Source: Bacteroidales bacterium
GTDB lineage: Bacteria > Bacteroidota > Bacteroidia > Bacteroidales > Marinilabiliaceae
Direction of reading: 5' to 3'
Assembly (NCBI GenBank): GCA_024401395.1
Contig: JAKSLD010000010.1
Coordinates: 1-64,000, forward strand
DNA length: 64,000 nucleotides
Shown: piece by piece, positions 25,177-38,500 of the stretch
Layout of the letters: each line of letters starts with the position of its first letter
Position numbering within the stretch: the stretch's first letter is position 1
The notes under the pieces: generated by a model
Databases searched by the model: none
What the model was told of the DNA's origin: nothing
Seen by the model: the letters and a program-made list of their open reading frames with translations, nothing else
Position numbers and translations under genes: made by a program

Positions 25177-25590
25177 ATGCTTACAGGAATACTAGCAATC
25201 AGCGGTCAGGGCGGCATCTTCAAGATGATTTCGCAGGGCCACAACAGCATCATCGTGGAGAGCCTCGTTGATGGTAAGAAGTCTAACGTAACAAGCGCTC
25301 AGCGTATCAGCGCGCTTCAGGATATCTCGATGTATACAACAGAGGGCGACGTGAAGCTCTCGACTGTAATGTCTAATATCTTCAAGTACACAAAGGGCGA
25401 GCAGTGCATCGACGCTAAGAAGGCATCGGCTCAGGAACTTAAGGACTATATGGATAAGGTCCTCCCAACTTGGGATAAGGAGCATATCTATAATTCCGAC
25501 CTCAAGCGTCTCTTCTCTTGGTACAATATCCTCCAAAAGCACGGCATCGTTCGTGAGGAGACAGCCGAGGAGGCTCAGGCAGCAGAATAA
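25177..25590 (+). CDS. DUF5606-family protein
   Basis: A 137-residue cytoplasmic protein. I start at ATG 25177 (MLTGILAISGQGG), since family members begin at this point; an in-frame TTG lies 18 nt upstream. Conserved parts visible are ISGQGGIFKMISQ, VESLVDGKK, ISALQDISMYT and the C-terminal YNSDLKRLFSWYNIL. It is widespread in Bacteroidetes and has no known function. It stands as a single-gene unit with its own promoter and terminator. Confidence 0.88.
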   Translation: MLTGILAISGQGGIFKMISQGHNSIIVESLVDGKKSNVTSAQRISALQDISMYTTEGDVKLSTVMSNIFKYTKGEQCIDAKKASAQELKDYMDKVLPTWDKEHIYNSDLKRLFSWYNILQKHGIVREETAEEAQAAE

Positions 25591-25610
25591 TTTTCCCTTC
25601 CTGATAATCA

Positions 25611-25646
25611 CAAAGCCATCGTCAGTACCCCTGCCGATGGCTTTTT
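25611..25646 (+). terminator. Terminator of the DUF5606 gene
   Basis: AAAGCCATCG (25612-25621) pairs with CGATGGCTTT (25635-25644), followed by further T. Confidence 0.9.
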
Positions 25647-25666
25647 CCACTAAAAAAGAATCTATT

Positions 25667-25698
25667 GTTGTATATTGATACAACTTTAATTAACTTTG
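25667..25698 (+). promoter_or_regulatory. Promoter and operator of the HigBA pair
   Basis: TAACTTTG (25691-25698) is the -7 box. A perfect 7-bp inverted repeat, GTTGTAT-ATTG-ATACAAC (25667-25684), fills the spacer region, as expected for an operator bound by the antitoxin. Confidence 0.65.
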
Positions 25699-25704
25699 CT
25701 CAGT

Positions 25705-26034
25705 ATGAAGCGAGAGATTATTGCTTTCAAAAACTATTACCTAGATTTCATGAAAAAGCTTGCAGAAGAAGAGAGAAGAAAGATTCTTAGAGCCTTAATG
25801 CTTTTTCAGACAGAAGATAAAATTCCGTATCACTACATAAAACATCTCGAAGATGGTATATATGAATTTAGAGTTACTCACAAGAATATTGAATACAGAC
25901 TATTATTTATTTACGATGGAGATAAGATAGTAGTATTATTTAATTGTTTTAAGAAGAAAACGCAGAAAACGCCCAAGGCAGAAATTGATAAGGCTAAACG
26001 TTTAAGAAAGGAGTATTTCGATGAAAAAGAATAA
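25705..26034 (+). CDS. higB: RelE/HigB-type toxin (phage-derived Gp49-like)
   Basis: A 109-residue protein starting at ATG 25705; the TTG at 25696 is inside the -7 box and is rejected. It has the Gp49/HigB pattern: HLEDGIYEFRVTHKNIEYRLLFIYDGDKIVVLFNCFKKKTQKTP, then a C-terminal Lys-rich helix (AEIDKAKRLRKEYF). This family cleaves mRNA on the ribosome. The reading frame overlaps the antitoxin gene by 14 nt, a usual toxin-first arrangement for HigBA. Confidence 0.9.
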   Translation: MKREIIAFKNYYLDFMKKLAEEERRKILRALMLFQTEDKIPYHYIKHLEDGIYEFRVTHKNIEYRLLFIYDGDKIVVLFNCFKKKTQKTPKAEIDKAKRLRKEYFDEKE

Positions 26035-26311
26035 TGTTTTCAGTATAAGCGCCCAACTAGATGAAGAGTTTGGTCCTGAGGGTTCTGCTACACGAGCGGC
26101 TGCTCTTAATCAGGCTTGGGAAGAGTACAATGCACAGGTACTTCTTGATGCCAGAAAGAAGGCGGGTTTAACCCAGCAACAGCTGGCAGAGCGTATCGGT
26201 GCAGATAAATCGTATATTTCTCGAGTAGAGCGGGGACTTACAATTCCAACTGTTCCTATATTCTACAGAATAGCAGCGGCGATGGGGCTAAGAGTGATAC
26301 TTCACGACTGA
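26021..26311 (+). CDS. higA: HigA-type XRE antitoxin
   Basis: A 96-residue protein. The helix-turn-helix domain is at residues about 43-95 (ARKKAGLTQQQLAERIGADK, then SYISRVERG). The N-terminal part (SAQLDEEFGPEGSATRAAAL) matches antitoxins paired with Gp49-like toxins. It should bind the toxin and repress the shared promoter at the inverted repeat 25667-25684. Confidence 0.92.
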   Translation: MKKNNVFSISAQLDEEFGPEGSATRAAALNQAWEEYNAQVLLDARKKAGLTQQQLAERIGADKSYISRVERGLTIPTVPIFYRIAAAMGLRVILHD

Positions 26312-26357
26312 TTTTTCGCAGTTTCCCCCCTGATACCCACTATTTTATAATAATCAT

Positions 26358-26403
26358 AAAGAGAGCAGTCTCGAGTTTTCCCCTCTTGGCTGCTCTCTTT
26401 TCC
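26358..26403 (+). terminator. Terminator after higBA
   Basis: AAGAGAGCAG and CTGCTCTCTT arms with a T-run. Confidence 0.85.
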
Positions 26404-26456
26404 TTCCACTCCCCAAACATTTTTTCTCTCAAAACCCTAATATCTCCTAGAAAATT

Positions 26457-26487
26457 ATTGTCGTTTGGCATAAACTTTGTAAATTTG
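26457..26487 (+). promoter_or_regulatory. Promoter of the giant T9SS protein operon
   Basis: ATTG (26457-26460), a 19-bp spacer and TAAATTTG (26480-26487); one mismatch in the -33 box. The leader would be about 65-70 nt. Confidence 0.65.
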
Positions 26488-26560
26488 TTGTTCGTATAGT
26501 AGCTTAAGTGCAGACTATATCTACACACTATTATTGGTAATGATTAGATAATAATATATT

Positions 26561-29500
26561 ATGAAGAATAATATCAAAATATTCGCAATCGCAGCGCTAT
26601 TTGCATTACTAGGCTTACTATGGCCTAATAACGCTTCTGCTCAGACCCCTTATGAAATTGTTGAGCCAGTTTCTAAGACATATCACATTATGGAAGAAGG
26701 TCTGTCTAAGCAGGGATTTAATAATGACGTTTCAAGACCTATATCAAATCTACGTGGTAGGACTGTTTATAAAGTAAATAGCTCGGATTTGTCTGATTTG
26801 ACAGAAATTGAGTGTCCGTCAGATTTCATTACAGTGGAAAGAGATAATCTTCCAGAGAATAAGAAGTATGGTGTTTCAAAAGTGTCCTTGCATCCAGATG
26901 CGTTGGATATGTCGTATAATGGAACAACGCTTGTTGTGGATATAGCATATTCCACTACGATTGTTGAAAGATATGTTTTTGATGTGCTCATAGCACCGGC
27001 TACTGTTGACTTGACGGGTAGAACATTAGATGAGGAGTTTCAAAACTACCCTTTGGTAGTTTGTGAAAATTCTGCTTTCTCTGCAAATATTGAATTGACA
27101 TTCGACTTGATTTCTGGTCCCTCACAATTGGGACACACGTACGATATATCGTATAAGTGGAAATATTTGCTTTATGATGATTCTTATGGAATTTCTAGTG
27201 GATATATTGATTATCCTGTTTCAGACCCTTCAAAAATGTCTGGTTTAATGAGCGATTTTTTGCAGGATCCAAATGTAGTTGATAGGTTCGGACAGTTGAG
27301 TTTCATTTCGGAGTTCATTCCTTGTATCGTATATACTAATGAATCTGGAGATGAGTTTGATATTCCAATGTATCCATCATATTATTTCCACTATGACTCA
27401 GAGATTTCTGTTAAGAAATGTGTCGTAAACGGAAATGAGATAGGTGTAGGTTCTGTAGTTAATGTATGTCAGGGCTCTTCAATTTCTCTGACTGCAACTT
27501 TTTTGAAAGATGGTTGGAATAAGGATGATTTGTCTGTTAAATTGCAACGAAATCATGGAACGACAGCATTGCCTGATTGGCAAGATATTGATGGATCAGA
27601 GTACGATTTGACAGTTACACCTTCTTTTACAATTGTCGAAGAGAATCTGAATGTTGTTGACAAAAAGAATACGACATATGAGTACCGTCTTGTTATGACA
27701 GATTTGGGACATCGGTCATTTATGGAAGATGACGGTTACGCAGGTTCTTATTGTGATTCCTATTTCCCATTTAAAGTAAGAGTTGTTGAAACTTCTTCAA
27801 CAGCTGAGTTGACAACAACTCCTGATGTAATTTGTGAAGCGACTTCATTTAATGTGGCTTCTACTTTCTCAGGAACTAGTGGTCCTGCTTACACTTTCTT
27901 CAAGAGAATCGATGATCAAGCTGAAACTGTTGCAGATGGTTATTATAATCCCGATATTAGTGTAGCAGGTTTGACCCCTGGTTCGCATAAGTTCTATCTC
28001 ATTGCTGATAATGAAGGTTGTCGTGCTGAGTTCGAAAAAGAATTCCATATCGCTGAGTCTCCTAAGTTGGATTTGCAGGCAGATCCAACATGTAAGGGTG
28101 AGGATGGCAGTATAGTCGCTACAATTAATAATATAGCATCGCAAGGTTCGTCAGACAAATATACATACTTGCTTGCTGAGCCATACACTAGTGCGACTGG
28201 CAAGGGAGATTCTTATACATTCGAGTTGAATGGATTTAAGAAGCCAGCTGCAACAAAGGTATACTCTGTAAAGGTAACTAATGAGACAACTCATTGTTAC
28301 TCTGATGCTTCTGTTGAGTTGATAGTATATGATGCACCTAATATTAAAGAGGTAAATGGTCCGACAGCGCAATGTGCAGGTACAGAAGTAGAATTGTCGC
28401 CAGTTCTTTCAGATGCTTATATGCTTAATCCAGCAAGCAATGTAACTTTTACATGGACTATCACTCCTAAGCCTTCAGGTACTGCAATAGTAAAGACAAC
28501 TGCAAATCTAGAGAAAGTTAAGTTTACTCTAGAGGCAGGCAAGACAACTTATGAAGTTAAGGTTGTTGCTGAAGATGACAGAAGTTGTGTTACAGAAGAT
28601 GGACAGGGTGGCTCAAAGGTTGTTGCAGTTAACCCTGCTCCAACATTCTCTATCGCAGATGTAGATGGTTGTTCAAATGGTTCAACTGAAGTTATTATCA
28701 CTAATACGTCTAGCCGTACTCTCACATATACTTTCGTAGGAAAGACTCCTGGCGCTCCTGCTATTTCAGGTACAACAGCTGAGTCTTATACTGTTTCATT
28801 GCCAGAAGTGTCGACAGCTACAGATTATACTTACGAAGTAACTGGTGAAGATGCCTCGGGTTGTCAGTCAACCGAAGAGTTTAAGATTACTGTAAACCCA
28901 TTGCCAAAGGTATCTGCAGTTTCTGATGATTATGAAATCTGTCTCGGAGACGAGATTACCCTTACAGCTACCGCTTCAAATGTAGATTTTGAATGGGTTG
29001 GAAACGGTCTTACTGGCGATAAAACGAAGGCTAGTGCGAAGGCGACTCCTACAGCGTCAGGAAATCAAGTTTATTATGTTAAGGTGAAGGACAAAACTAC
29101 TAGTTGCGAGAATAAATCTGCTAATGTTACCGTAACAGTTAATGCCCTCCCTAAAGTAACTCTCGCTGCCGATAAGACTACAATATGTGAAGGCCTTGAG
29201 GTAAATCTCACTGCTACAGCTACTTCTGGTGTGGGTAACTCTGGCGCTACTTATACTTACACTTGGGCTGATCCAATAAACAAGACTAATGCAAGTAACA
29301 CCGAGAAATTTAAGATAACAGAAGATAAGACATTTAGTGTCACTGTTAAGGAGAGTGGTACGGACTGTACTTCAGCTGCATCAAATGATGTTACTGTAAC
29401 CATGTCGAAAGCTCCTACAATTTCTCATAATATCGATACTTACGCTTGCGAAGGTACAACTGATGCTCGCACTCTTACTATAAATGTAACGAATGGCGTA

Positions 29501-32500
29501 GCTTCTACATTCTCTGTTACTGGTGCATCTAAGATAAGTGATGCATCTTCAACTCCTTCTACATCAGCTACTTTCACACTTACTCCTTCAGCAGGAACTA
29601 AGTGGAGCACTGATGTGACTTATACAATCACAGCTACTTCTGGTGATGGTTGCGAAATCTTGGCTAGCGAAGATGATGTTCTTACTGTTAACCCACAGCC
29701 TAAGATCTCTGAGGCTAAGTCGGATAAGGATTCTCAGTGCCTTGGTCAGAATGTTAAGTTGTCAGCTGAGGCTTCTACAACTACCTCAGGTGATAAGACT
29801 CTGACTTATACTTGGTATGAGGGCTCTTCTGTAATCGGTACAGGTAAGTCTATCGATCACACTGAGTCATCAGCAGGTACTCATACTTATCATGTAGTAG
29901 TTACTGATAAGAAAGATTGCTCTACTACTTCTGAGGATATCGTAGTGGAGTTCTATAAGATGGGTGAGGTAACAATCTCTGCATCAAAGACTTCTATATG
30001 TAATGGCGAAACTGTAACTCTTACAGCTAACCTTTCTTCTGGTTCTATTTCAGATTACAATATTCTCTGGTCTGATGGTAGTACAACAGAGTCTATTGAT
30101 GTAAAACCAACTGTTTCAACTAATTACACTGTTACATTGTCTCACAAAGCTACTAAGTGCGAGACAACAGATGACATAGATATCACTGTTAATCAGTTGC
30201 CAAAGTTCACTATGGCTCTTGATGAAGACCAGGTTTGTGATGGTAAGAAAACTGAAGTTACTCTGACTATGACTCCTACAGTAGCATCAGAAACTGTTGG
30301 TGCTGTAGATCATTACGAATATGTCTCAGGTGGTTCATCAACTGATTTCGTTAAGCAATCTGATAATGTCTATAAGGCTAATAAGGCTTGGACTGCTAAT
30401 ACAACTTATGTATATAAGGCTGTAACAGCAGTTGGCTGTGAATCAGTGACTCAGTCGGTTACTATCAATGTTAACCCTATCCCTGCAGCTCCTGTTGTTA
30501 GCGTTTCTCCTGCTCAGATTTGTAAGGGCGCCAATGATCCGGTTACTCTTACTGTAACTAACGCTGAGTCAGGTGTCGACTACTTCTGGTACTCTGACGC
30601 TGAATGTACAGTTGCTCTTAATGATGGAAAAGCAGCCAATATTTTCAAGCCTGCTGTATCAAGCACCTCTGCATTGTCAGGAAATGGAGTTTATTATGTT
30701 AAGGCAGTCAATCATACAACTGAGTGTGATAACGAGACAATAGGTAGCGCAACATTGATTGTTAATGCAATCCCTGCTGCTGAACTCTCTGTTGATAACC
30801 CTGAGTTCTGTGTAGGTACAGCTACAGCTACTATCACAGCAACAATGAGTGATGCCGCTACTTATACTTATGAGTGGAAGTCTGTGCCAGCTGGCTATAC
30901 AGCAACATCAAAGGATATTCTTGTTTCTCCTGATGTTACTACAACTTATACTCTCGTAGCTACTAATACCTCTACAACTTGTAAGACTGAAGCAGCTTCT
31001 AAGACTATAACTGTTCATCAGAAGCCTGTATTTACTGTATCTTTCGATAAGGATGTATGCTCTGGTGAGGAAGCTACAGTCACGATGACTATGTCTACTT
31101 CTGATAATAATATTTCAGATTATACCATCACATCGGGTACTCCTGCTTTCTCTAAAGTCTCTACAGGTAAATATACAGCAACAGATACATGGACTAGTGA
31201 TACAGAGTACACAATATCAGCTACTTCTGATAAGACTTGTGAATCTCTCCCTGTTAAGGCAACTCTCAAGGTGAATGCTCATCCTGCAGCACCTGAGTTC
31301 ACTATGACTCCTGCTATCATCTGCGTAAGTGATGCAACTCCTTCTGTCGTGCTCGAGGTCGTATCGCCTGTAGCAACTTCTACCTACGAGTGGTTCCAAG
31401 GTTCAACAAGTCTTGGTTATGGTACTTCATATACAATTACTGAAAACCCAGGCGTAGATACTGAGTATGGTGTTCGTGAAATCTCTATTGCAACATGTAC
31501 TGGTGATTTGGCAACTAAGACTCTCAAGGTTAATGCATTGCCTACTGTAACTATCACAGGCGACATCAATCCTTGTGCTGGTGAGTCGATTACTCTTACA
31601 GCTGTCCCAGTTGCAAGCGCTGGCGGTACATTCGCTGCAGACGCTTACACTTGGTATGCTGATGACGTAGTAATTGTTGGTGAGACTTCTAAAACTCTCA
31701 CTGTTACTCCAACTAAGGATACTAAGTACTCTGTATCAGTTAAGGAGTCTAATGCTCCTGCTGTATGCGAGAGTGCTAAGTTTGATGTCAATGTCACAAT
31801 TCGTCATCGTCCTGATTTCACTATCTCTCTCAGTCCTGCGTTTGTATGTGAGAATCTAGAGACTACTGTCACAATGACAATGACTGAGGCTGATGGTTCT
31901 CCAGCTATCGCTTCTTATACTCTCGCTTCTGGTCCTAGCGATTTCACTGAGGTATCTCTCGGTAAGTATACCGCAACAAAGACTTGGTCAACTAATACTG
32001 ATTACGCTTTCACAGCTGTAGCTGCTAATGGTTGCGACCTCACTGTTCCTGTTCCTGTTACTCTCGAGGTTAATGCTCAGCCTGAAACTCCTGTCCTCAG
32101 CTTCCAAGGCGTAACTAATAATACTATCTGTCGTGGTATCACTGGTCCAATCACTGCTGAAATCACAAACTTTAAGAAGGGTATGAAGTACACTGTTACA
32201 GATGGTACAAATAATATCGTAAAAGATCATGAATCTAGTACATTCGAAATACCTGTTCCTTCTATAGCAACAACATATCATATTACTGGTGTTGCAGGCG
32301 ACAACTGCTACACTGAAGAGGGTAAAGCTACTCTCTCTATCGCTGAGTTGCCAACTGTATCTATTTCAGGTAGCTCTTCAATATGTGAGGGTACTTATAC
32401 TACTCTTACAGCTAACGCAACAGCTGGTGCTGCAGGTACCCTCACTTATGTATGGACTGCTGCTGGCGAGGACGGCGATCTTGGCTATGATAAAGATTTA

Positions 32501-35500
32501 ATGCATAGTCCTACAGAGACTACTACTTATACAGTTACCGTAACAGAGGCTGGTTTGGTTTCTTGTCAGGCTGTTGATACTTATAAGGTCACTGTCGAGA
32601 AGAAGCCTGTTATTAAGGTAACTTCTGATAAGACTGATTTCTGCGCCGGCATTGATCAAACAGTTGAGCTTTCTGCTTCTGCTGAGGGCTCTCCTGCTCC
32701 TGTAGAATCTTATGAGTGGTACGATGCTATGGATGTTTCTCAAGGCACTGGTTCTACTTTGTCTATCAGCAAGACTTGGGCTAAGGGTAACTATAAGTTC
32801 TATGCTATCGCTACTTCTTCTGAGTCTAACCATTGTCTGTCTGATAAGACTGATATAACAATCAATGTTAACCCTATCCCTACTAAGCCAGCTGCTACAT
32901 TAAGCGCAACTGAAATCTGCTTCGGTAATGGTTCCGAGACTGTAGTCGCTACAATTACAGAGGAGACTCTTCGTGAGAAATATATATACACTTGGTATGA
33001 TAAGGACGGTGTAGAACTTGGTACTGGTGCCTCATTCGAACTTAATGTGAAGAATGATGTTGCTGGTGATGTCAACTTCAGCGTAATTGCTACTGATGCT
33101 AACTTCACTACAAATTGTCAAAGCCTTCCATACGAGTTCTCTGTAAGTGTTCAGGCTCTCCCTCTCGCTCCGGTTATCCTCGGTTCTGCTGAGTATTGCT
33201 TGAACGATGCTTCTCACGAGACTGTTATCAGCGTAGATGCTCCTCTTGCAACTCTCTCTTATGAGTGGTACAAGGTTGATGGTGTCAATGGTGACGTTAA
33301 GGTTGCTGATGGTACTACATTTACTTCTCCAGCTCACCTCGATGAAACTACAACTTACTACGCTGTAGGTGTAAGCGCTCTCGGTTGCGTTTCTCCTGCT
33401 TCTGTAGCTCAGACAGTAACTATCATCAATAACCCAGTCCTCACTAGTGTTGATGGTGCTAAGGTTCAGGTTTGTCCTGCTGATCCTTCTCAACGTGATG
33501 TGACTGTTACTAGTGCTAATGGTGAGAATCTGATATTCGAATGGTCTCTTGATGGTACTCCTGTAGATGCTGCTTTGGTAGAATCTACTGCTACATCATC
33601 TACATTCCACTTCTCAACTCCTGCACAGACTGGTACTTTCCATGCTGTAGTAAATGCTTGGATTGATAACTCTGGTGTTAAGGGTTGTCAGGCTGATGCT
33701 CTCGAGTTCGACCTTGTTGTTAAGGACTTCGAGGAACTTCAGTTCAAGATTAATAATATCGATTATGTAGAGGGTAAGAAGTTCGACCTCTGCCAGGGTA
33801 CAGATGCTAACATCGTATTCTCTAACCTTGATGGCGTAAGCTACAGAATCAAGGATAAGGAAGGCGTTGTTGTCGTTGACTCTTCGGCTGATAACTGCTC
33901 GTTCCCTATTACTTCTGATAATGAATATACTCTCGTTAAGTATACTGGCGACTGCGTGAGCCCTGCTGAACAGCACTTCTCAATCGTCGCTAAGAAGCAG
34001 GTTCTCTTCGAGCTTAGCGCTCCTCTGAGTGCTTGTCTCGGTACTGAACTCTCTCTTGGTATCGTTGATGTCGACCTCCAGGGTGCCGCATCTGTAGATT
34101 ACCAGTGGTACTTCAACGGAGTAGCTATCTCAGGTGCTACATCTGAAACATATTTTGTCGCTAGTGTGGCAAATGAGTCAGCTGGTACATATTCTGTAAC
34201 TGCTACCAACGAGTTTGGTTGCGAGACTACAAGGTCGGTTTCTCTCGATGTTCACTCTATCCCAACTATCGTTTGGGATGAGGAGATCTCTACTAATATC
34301 CTTTGCCTCGATGGTGAGGAGAGATATCTCGCTATTAAGCCAGCTGAGGGTAACGAGGCTGCTATCACAAATTCTCTCTGGGATATCAATACTCTCCATT
34401 TCGGTTCGGTAAATACTGAGGATAAGATTACTGTTAAGGCAGTATCTCCTGATCAGGTTGATGGTGAGTCTCTCGTCGTTAGAGTTTATGCTGTTGATGA
34501 GAATGGTTGCCAGAGCCTTGGTATCGAAAGAACTCTTACCGCAGTAGCTACTCCAGTTATTACTAGCGTATCTGATGCCGAGGGTAATGTCGATGCATTC
34601 CACCTCTGCGCAGGTAATGCTCTTACATTGACTGTAAATTCTACTCCTGCTACAGGTAATTTCGTATATCACTTCACTAAGGATGGCGCTGATATCGATT
34701 GGGCTACTCCAACTTTGACTTTCGACGCTATTACTGCTGATATGGCTGGTACTTATACTGTACAGATTGAGGACCTCACTTCTGGTTGCTCAAGTACAGA
34801 GTTTACCTTCACAATCGAATTCCCTGTTCCTGAGGCTACATTGTCTATCGTTCCTGAGTCTAAGCTCGTGATAGCTAATACTGAGGTTGTGGCTACAGTA
34901 ACTCCAGGCTTCTTCAAGTATGAATTCTTCTTGGGTTCTGACTTGCAGTACGAGGGTACAGAGAATGTATTTAAGTTCAATCCTGCTGAATCAGCAACAG
35001 TAGTTGTTAATGTATATAACGAGTATGGTTGCTTCATCACTCTCCAGGAGGATATTGAGGTTCTCCCTGGTGTCCTCCCTTCTGAGGTCGTTATAACTCC
35101 TGCAACTTACTGCTCTAGTGAGCGCGCTTCAGGTGCTACAATCTCTGTCGCTACTCCACAGTATGGCGTAACATATATCCTTACACGTAATGAGGATAAT
35201 GTCGAGATTGGACGTCTCAAGGTTGAAACTGATGGTCAGTCAATAGAGTGGACAGGTCTCCAGACTGTTGAGGCTACTTCGGTATCTCTCGCTGAGGCTT
35301 CTAATACTTATTCTGTAATCGGATTCCATGAGTCTTTGCCTGATGAGTCTGTCGCAATGAAGAACGTTGTTGTCCTCACTGAGGTATTCAACGAGATTGT
35401 TGAGTCTGCTACTCCAACAGGTACAGCTCAGAAGTGTGGCGATAAGTTCACTCTGACTAACGCTATCGAGGGTTACCTCTATCAGGTTTACTTGGATAAC

Positions 35501-38500
35501 GCTCCAATATATGATGCTCCAGTCGTAGCTGATGCATCGGGTGTAATCGTATTCCCTGCAGAAATCGATAGAATTGGCGTATACGAGATTCGTCGTACTA
35601 ACCCAGTAAATGAGTTCTGCGGTGATCAGATCGTTAATGTCTACACAATCGAGGGTTACCCAACAAGCAAGGTGACAATCTCTGCTGATGGTAATCCACA
35701 ATATGCATACTACTGTAAGAACGAGAAGTCAGGTGTAACTCTTACAACAGAGACTTCTGATGCTGAGATTCTCTACAACTTGTACTTCAAGGCAACTCCT
35801 GCTTCTGCTTCTGAAATCGTTAAGCAAATCCAGGGCTCTGGTGCTGCTCTCGTTCTCGGTAATACTGCTGATGACGATATGAAGGGTGATGGTCAGTACT
35901 TCCTCGGTATCGATCTCGATGGTTGTATCCAACCTCTCTCTACTAATTTTGTAAATGTTGCAGGTTACTCTGCTCCTGATGCTGATAAGTTCACTGTAAA
36001 TGCTCCAGCTTACTTCTGCGAGGGCTCTACAGTAGCTGTCTCAGTTACTGCTGAGCATGAGAATTACTATGAGTACCGTCTCTTCCGTGAGGAGCCTACT
36101 TATAATGATTACACTTCTTACAACGTGATTTCTGGTGCTACTGCTGCAACAGATAACTTCAATGTAACTGAGGGCGGTATCTACCATATCTTGGTAGTTA
36201 ATACTAACCTCGAGAAGATGGGTCTCGACTGTGCTAATACTCAGTTGCCATCATTCGAGATTAGAACTCTCATCACTCCTCAGCCTATCGAGGCTAAGTT
36301 CAATAAGAACGACTTCTGTCTCGAGTCTGATGGTACTGCTTCTGCAGTCCTCACAATTAATGCTCTCGCTACAGATCCATTCTACACAATCTATGAGAAT
36401 GATGCTGTAGTTAGCGATAAGCTAAGCAACGAACTTAAGGATCTTCGTTCTCCAGCTAATGGTTCTCTCGCTATCGAGATCGACCTTACTGAGGGTGAAC
36501 ATACATTTACAGTTAAGGCTTACCAGAGTGTAGATGGTGTTGTATGTGACGAAGTGGTTGTTGCTACTGCTACAGTAAATGTTCGTCCTCGTCCTGGTAA
36601 GGCTGGTGAGGTTGTCGCTGTAGTTGATAACGCTGAGCGCAAGGCAATCGATTCTTGCTATGGTAAGGATATCACAGTGACAAATACTCGTGAGGGTTAT
36701 GTTTATACTCTCTACGCTGTAGGTGCTGCTTCTCCATTCATCGATGGCGGCTTCGCAGCTGAGGGCGTAGAACCTAAGTCTTCAGCTCTTGGTAATGGAG
36801 GCGAGATTAGATTTAATAATATCGCAGTCGATGGTGACTTCTACGTTACTGTCAACTATGCTGATGCCGTTACTTCTTGTGCTGATGAGTTCGACCCTGT
36901 GACAATCGCTGAGGACTTCATCAAGATGGTAGTTCCTGAGTTCACTAACCCAACAATGTGTCAGGGTAGTGGTGCAACTCAAGTTCGCCTCCAGTCTCAT
37001 CAGGTTAACGTTGTCTACAAGGTTTACGATGTTAATGGTAACCTCATTATGACATCTAAGACTGATGCTGTTGAAGATGGCGACGCTCTTATCTTTAACC
37101 GTCAGTTCACAAGCAGCACAATGCTCACTGTAACTGCTGCTCGTCTCGAGGTAATCGATGGCGAAGAGGTTGAGACTTGCCCTGTAACTCTCGGCCAGAT
37201 CCAGTTCACTGTTAATCCTCTTCCTAAGTCATTCGAACTTACAGGTAGAAATATCTTCTGCGGTGACTTGTCTGATATCCAGCTCACTCTCCCTGAGTCT
37301 GAGGCTGACGTAGAGTATGTCCTCTATGTATTCGACGAGAACTTGCAGCAGATGATTGAGTACACTGATAAGGATGGTAACCTTGTCAAGGTAATGGGTC
37401 GTGATGATAATGGCGAATTGATGTTCCCTAGAACAAGTTCTACTGATCCTCGATTCCTCGATCCTGACTTGTACACTGTAATTGCTCGTAACATTATCAC
37501 AGGCTGTACTTCTGCAATGAAGAATGAGGTTAAGGTCGTTAAGCGTGGTGACATTAATAAGGACTACGTTACACTCTCTGGCTCATTCAAGTCTTGCAAT
37601 GGTAAGTCTGAGAAGATTGAGATCGGTGTAACTAAACTTGAAGATAATACTGATCCATTCGAGGGCGTTACTTTCTATATCTATCGTTCTGATAATGCTG
37701 AGGAGCTCGCTAACTTCGAGAAGGGTGTAACAACTGATATGCTCGCAAGCATTGTCGAGGATCAGGATAAGGCTGATGATCTCATCATCCGTAAGTATAT
37801 GGGTAAGAAACTTCCAGTTGCCCTTTCTGTAGCTGGTGACTACATTGTGATGGCTTCTTACGATGAGTTCGCTTGTCCTGCATTCATTGATAAGTTCACA
37901 TACGAGGTACACAATATCAATACTTACCAATTGACCGCAGCTGCAATCTGTGGCGGTAAGATTGAGTATACTCTCATCGGTTCTCAGGAGGGTGTCGACT
38001 ATAAGGTATTCCTCTCTGCTGATGGCGTCGAGACTGAGTTGTTCAGCGCTGCTGGTACAGGTGACCCAATCGTTGTTGAACTTGAAAACAATGTAACAGA
38101 TCCTAATGCTAAGGCTTATGCCGTAGCTTACCAAGGTTCTTGTGATCTATTGATGGATGGTGAGATTGCTCCTGCAACTTTGAGCACTCCTATTATTACT
38201 CCATTGACAATCACTGATACAGGCCTCATCTGTCAGTCGGGTGACGATAAGTCTATTGTCTACGCATACGACTCTTACGCATACCAGCCAGGTATCACAT
38301 ACCACTTCATGCTTGAGGATTCTGAATCTTCACCTGTGGAGAAGGCTGCTATGGTAACTCGTAAGGCTGATGAGAATGGTAATATTAAGGCTGATTTCCC
38401 TGCGGGTGTTTATACCGTTTGGGCATCATTCGATGAATATCGTCCATTTGACTGTCTCCAGAAGATGGATGGCGTACTCGATATTAAGTCTGTTGAGACA

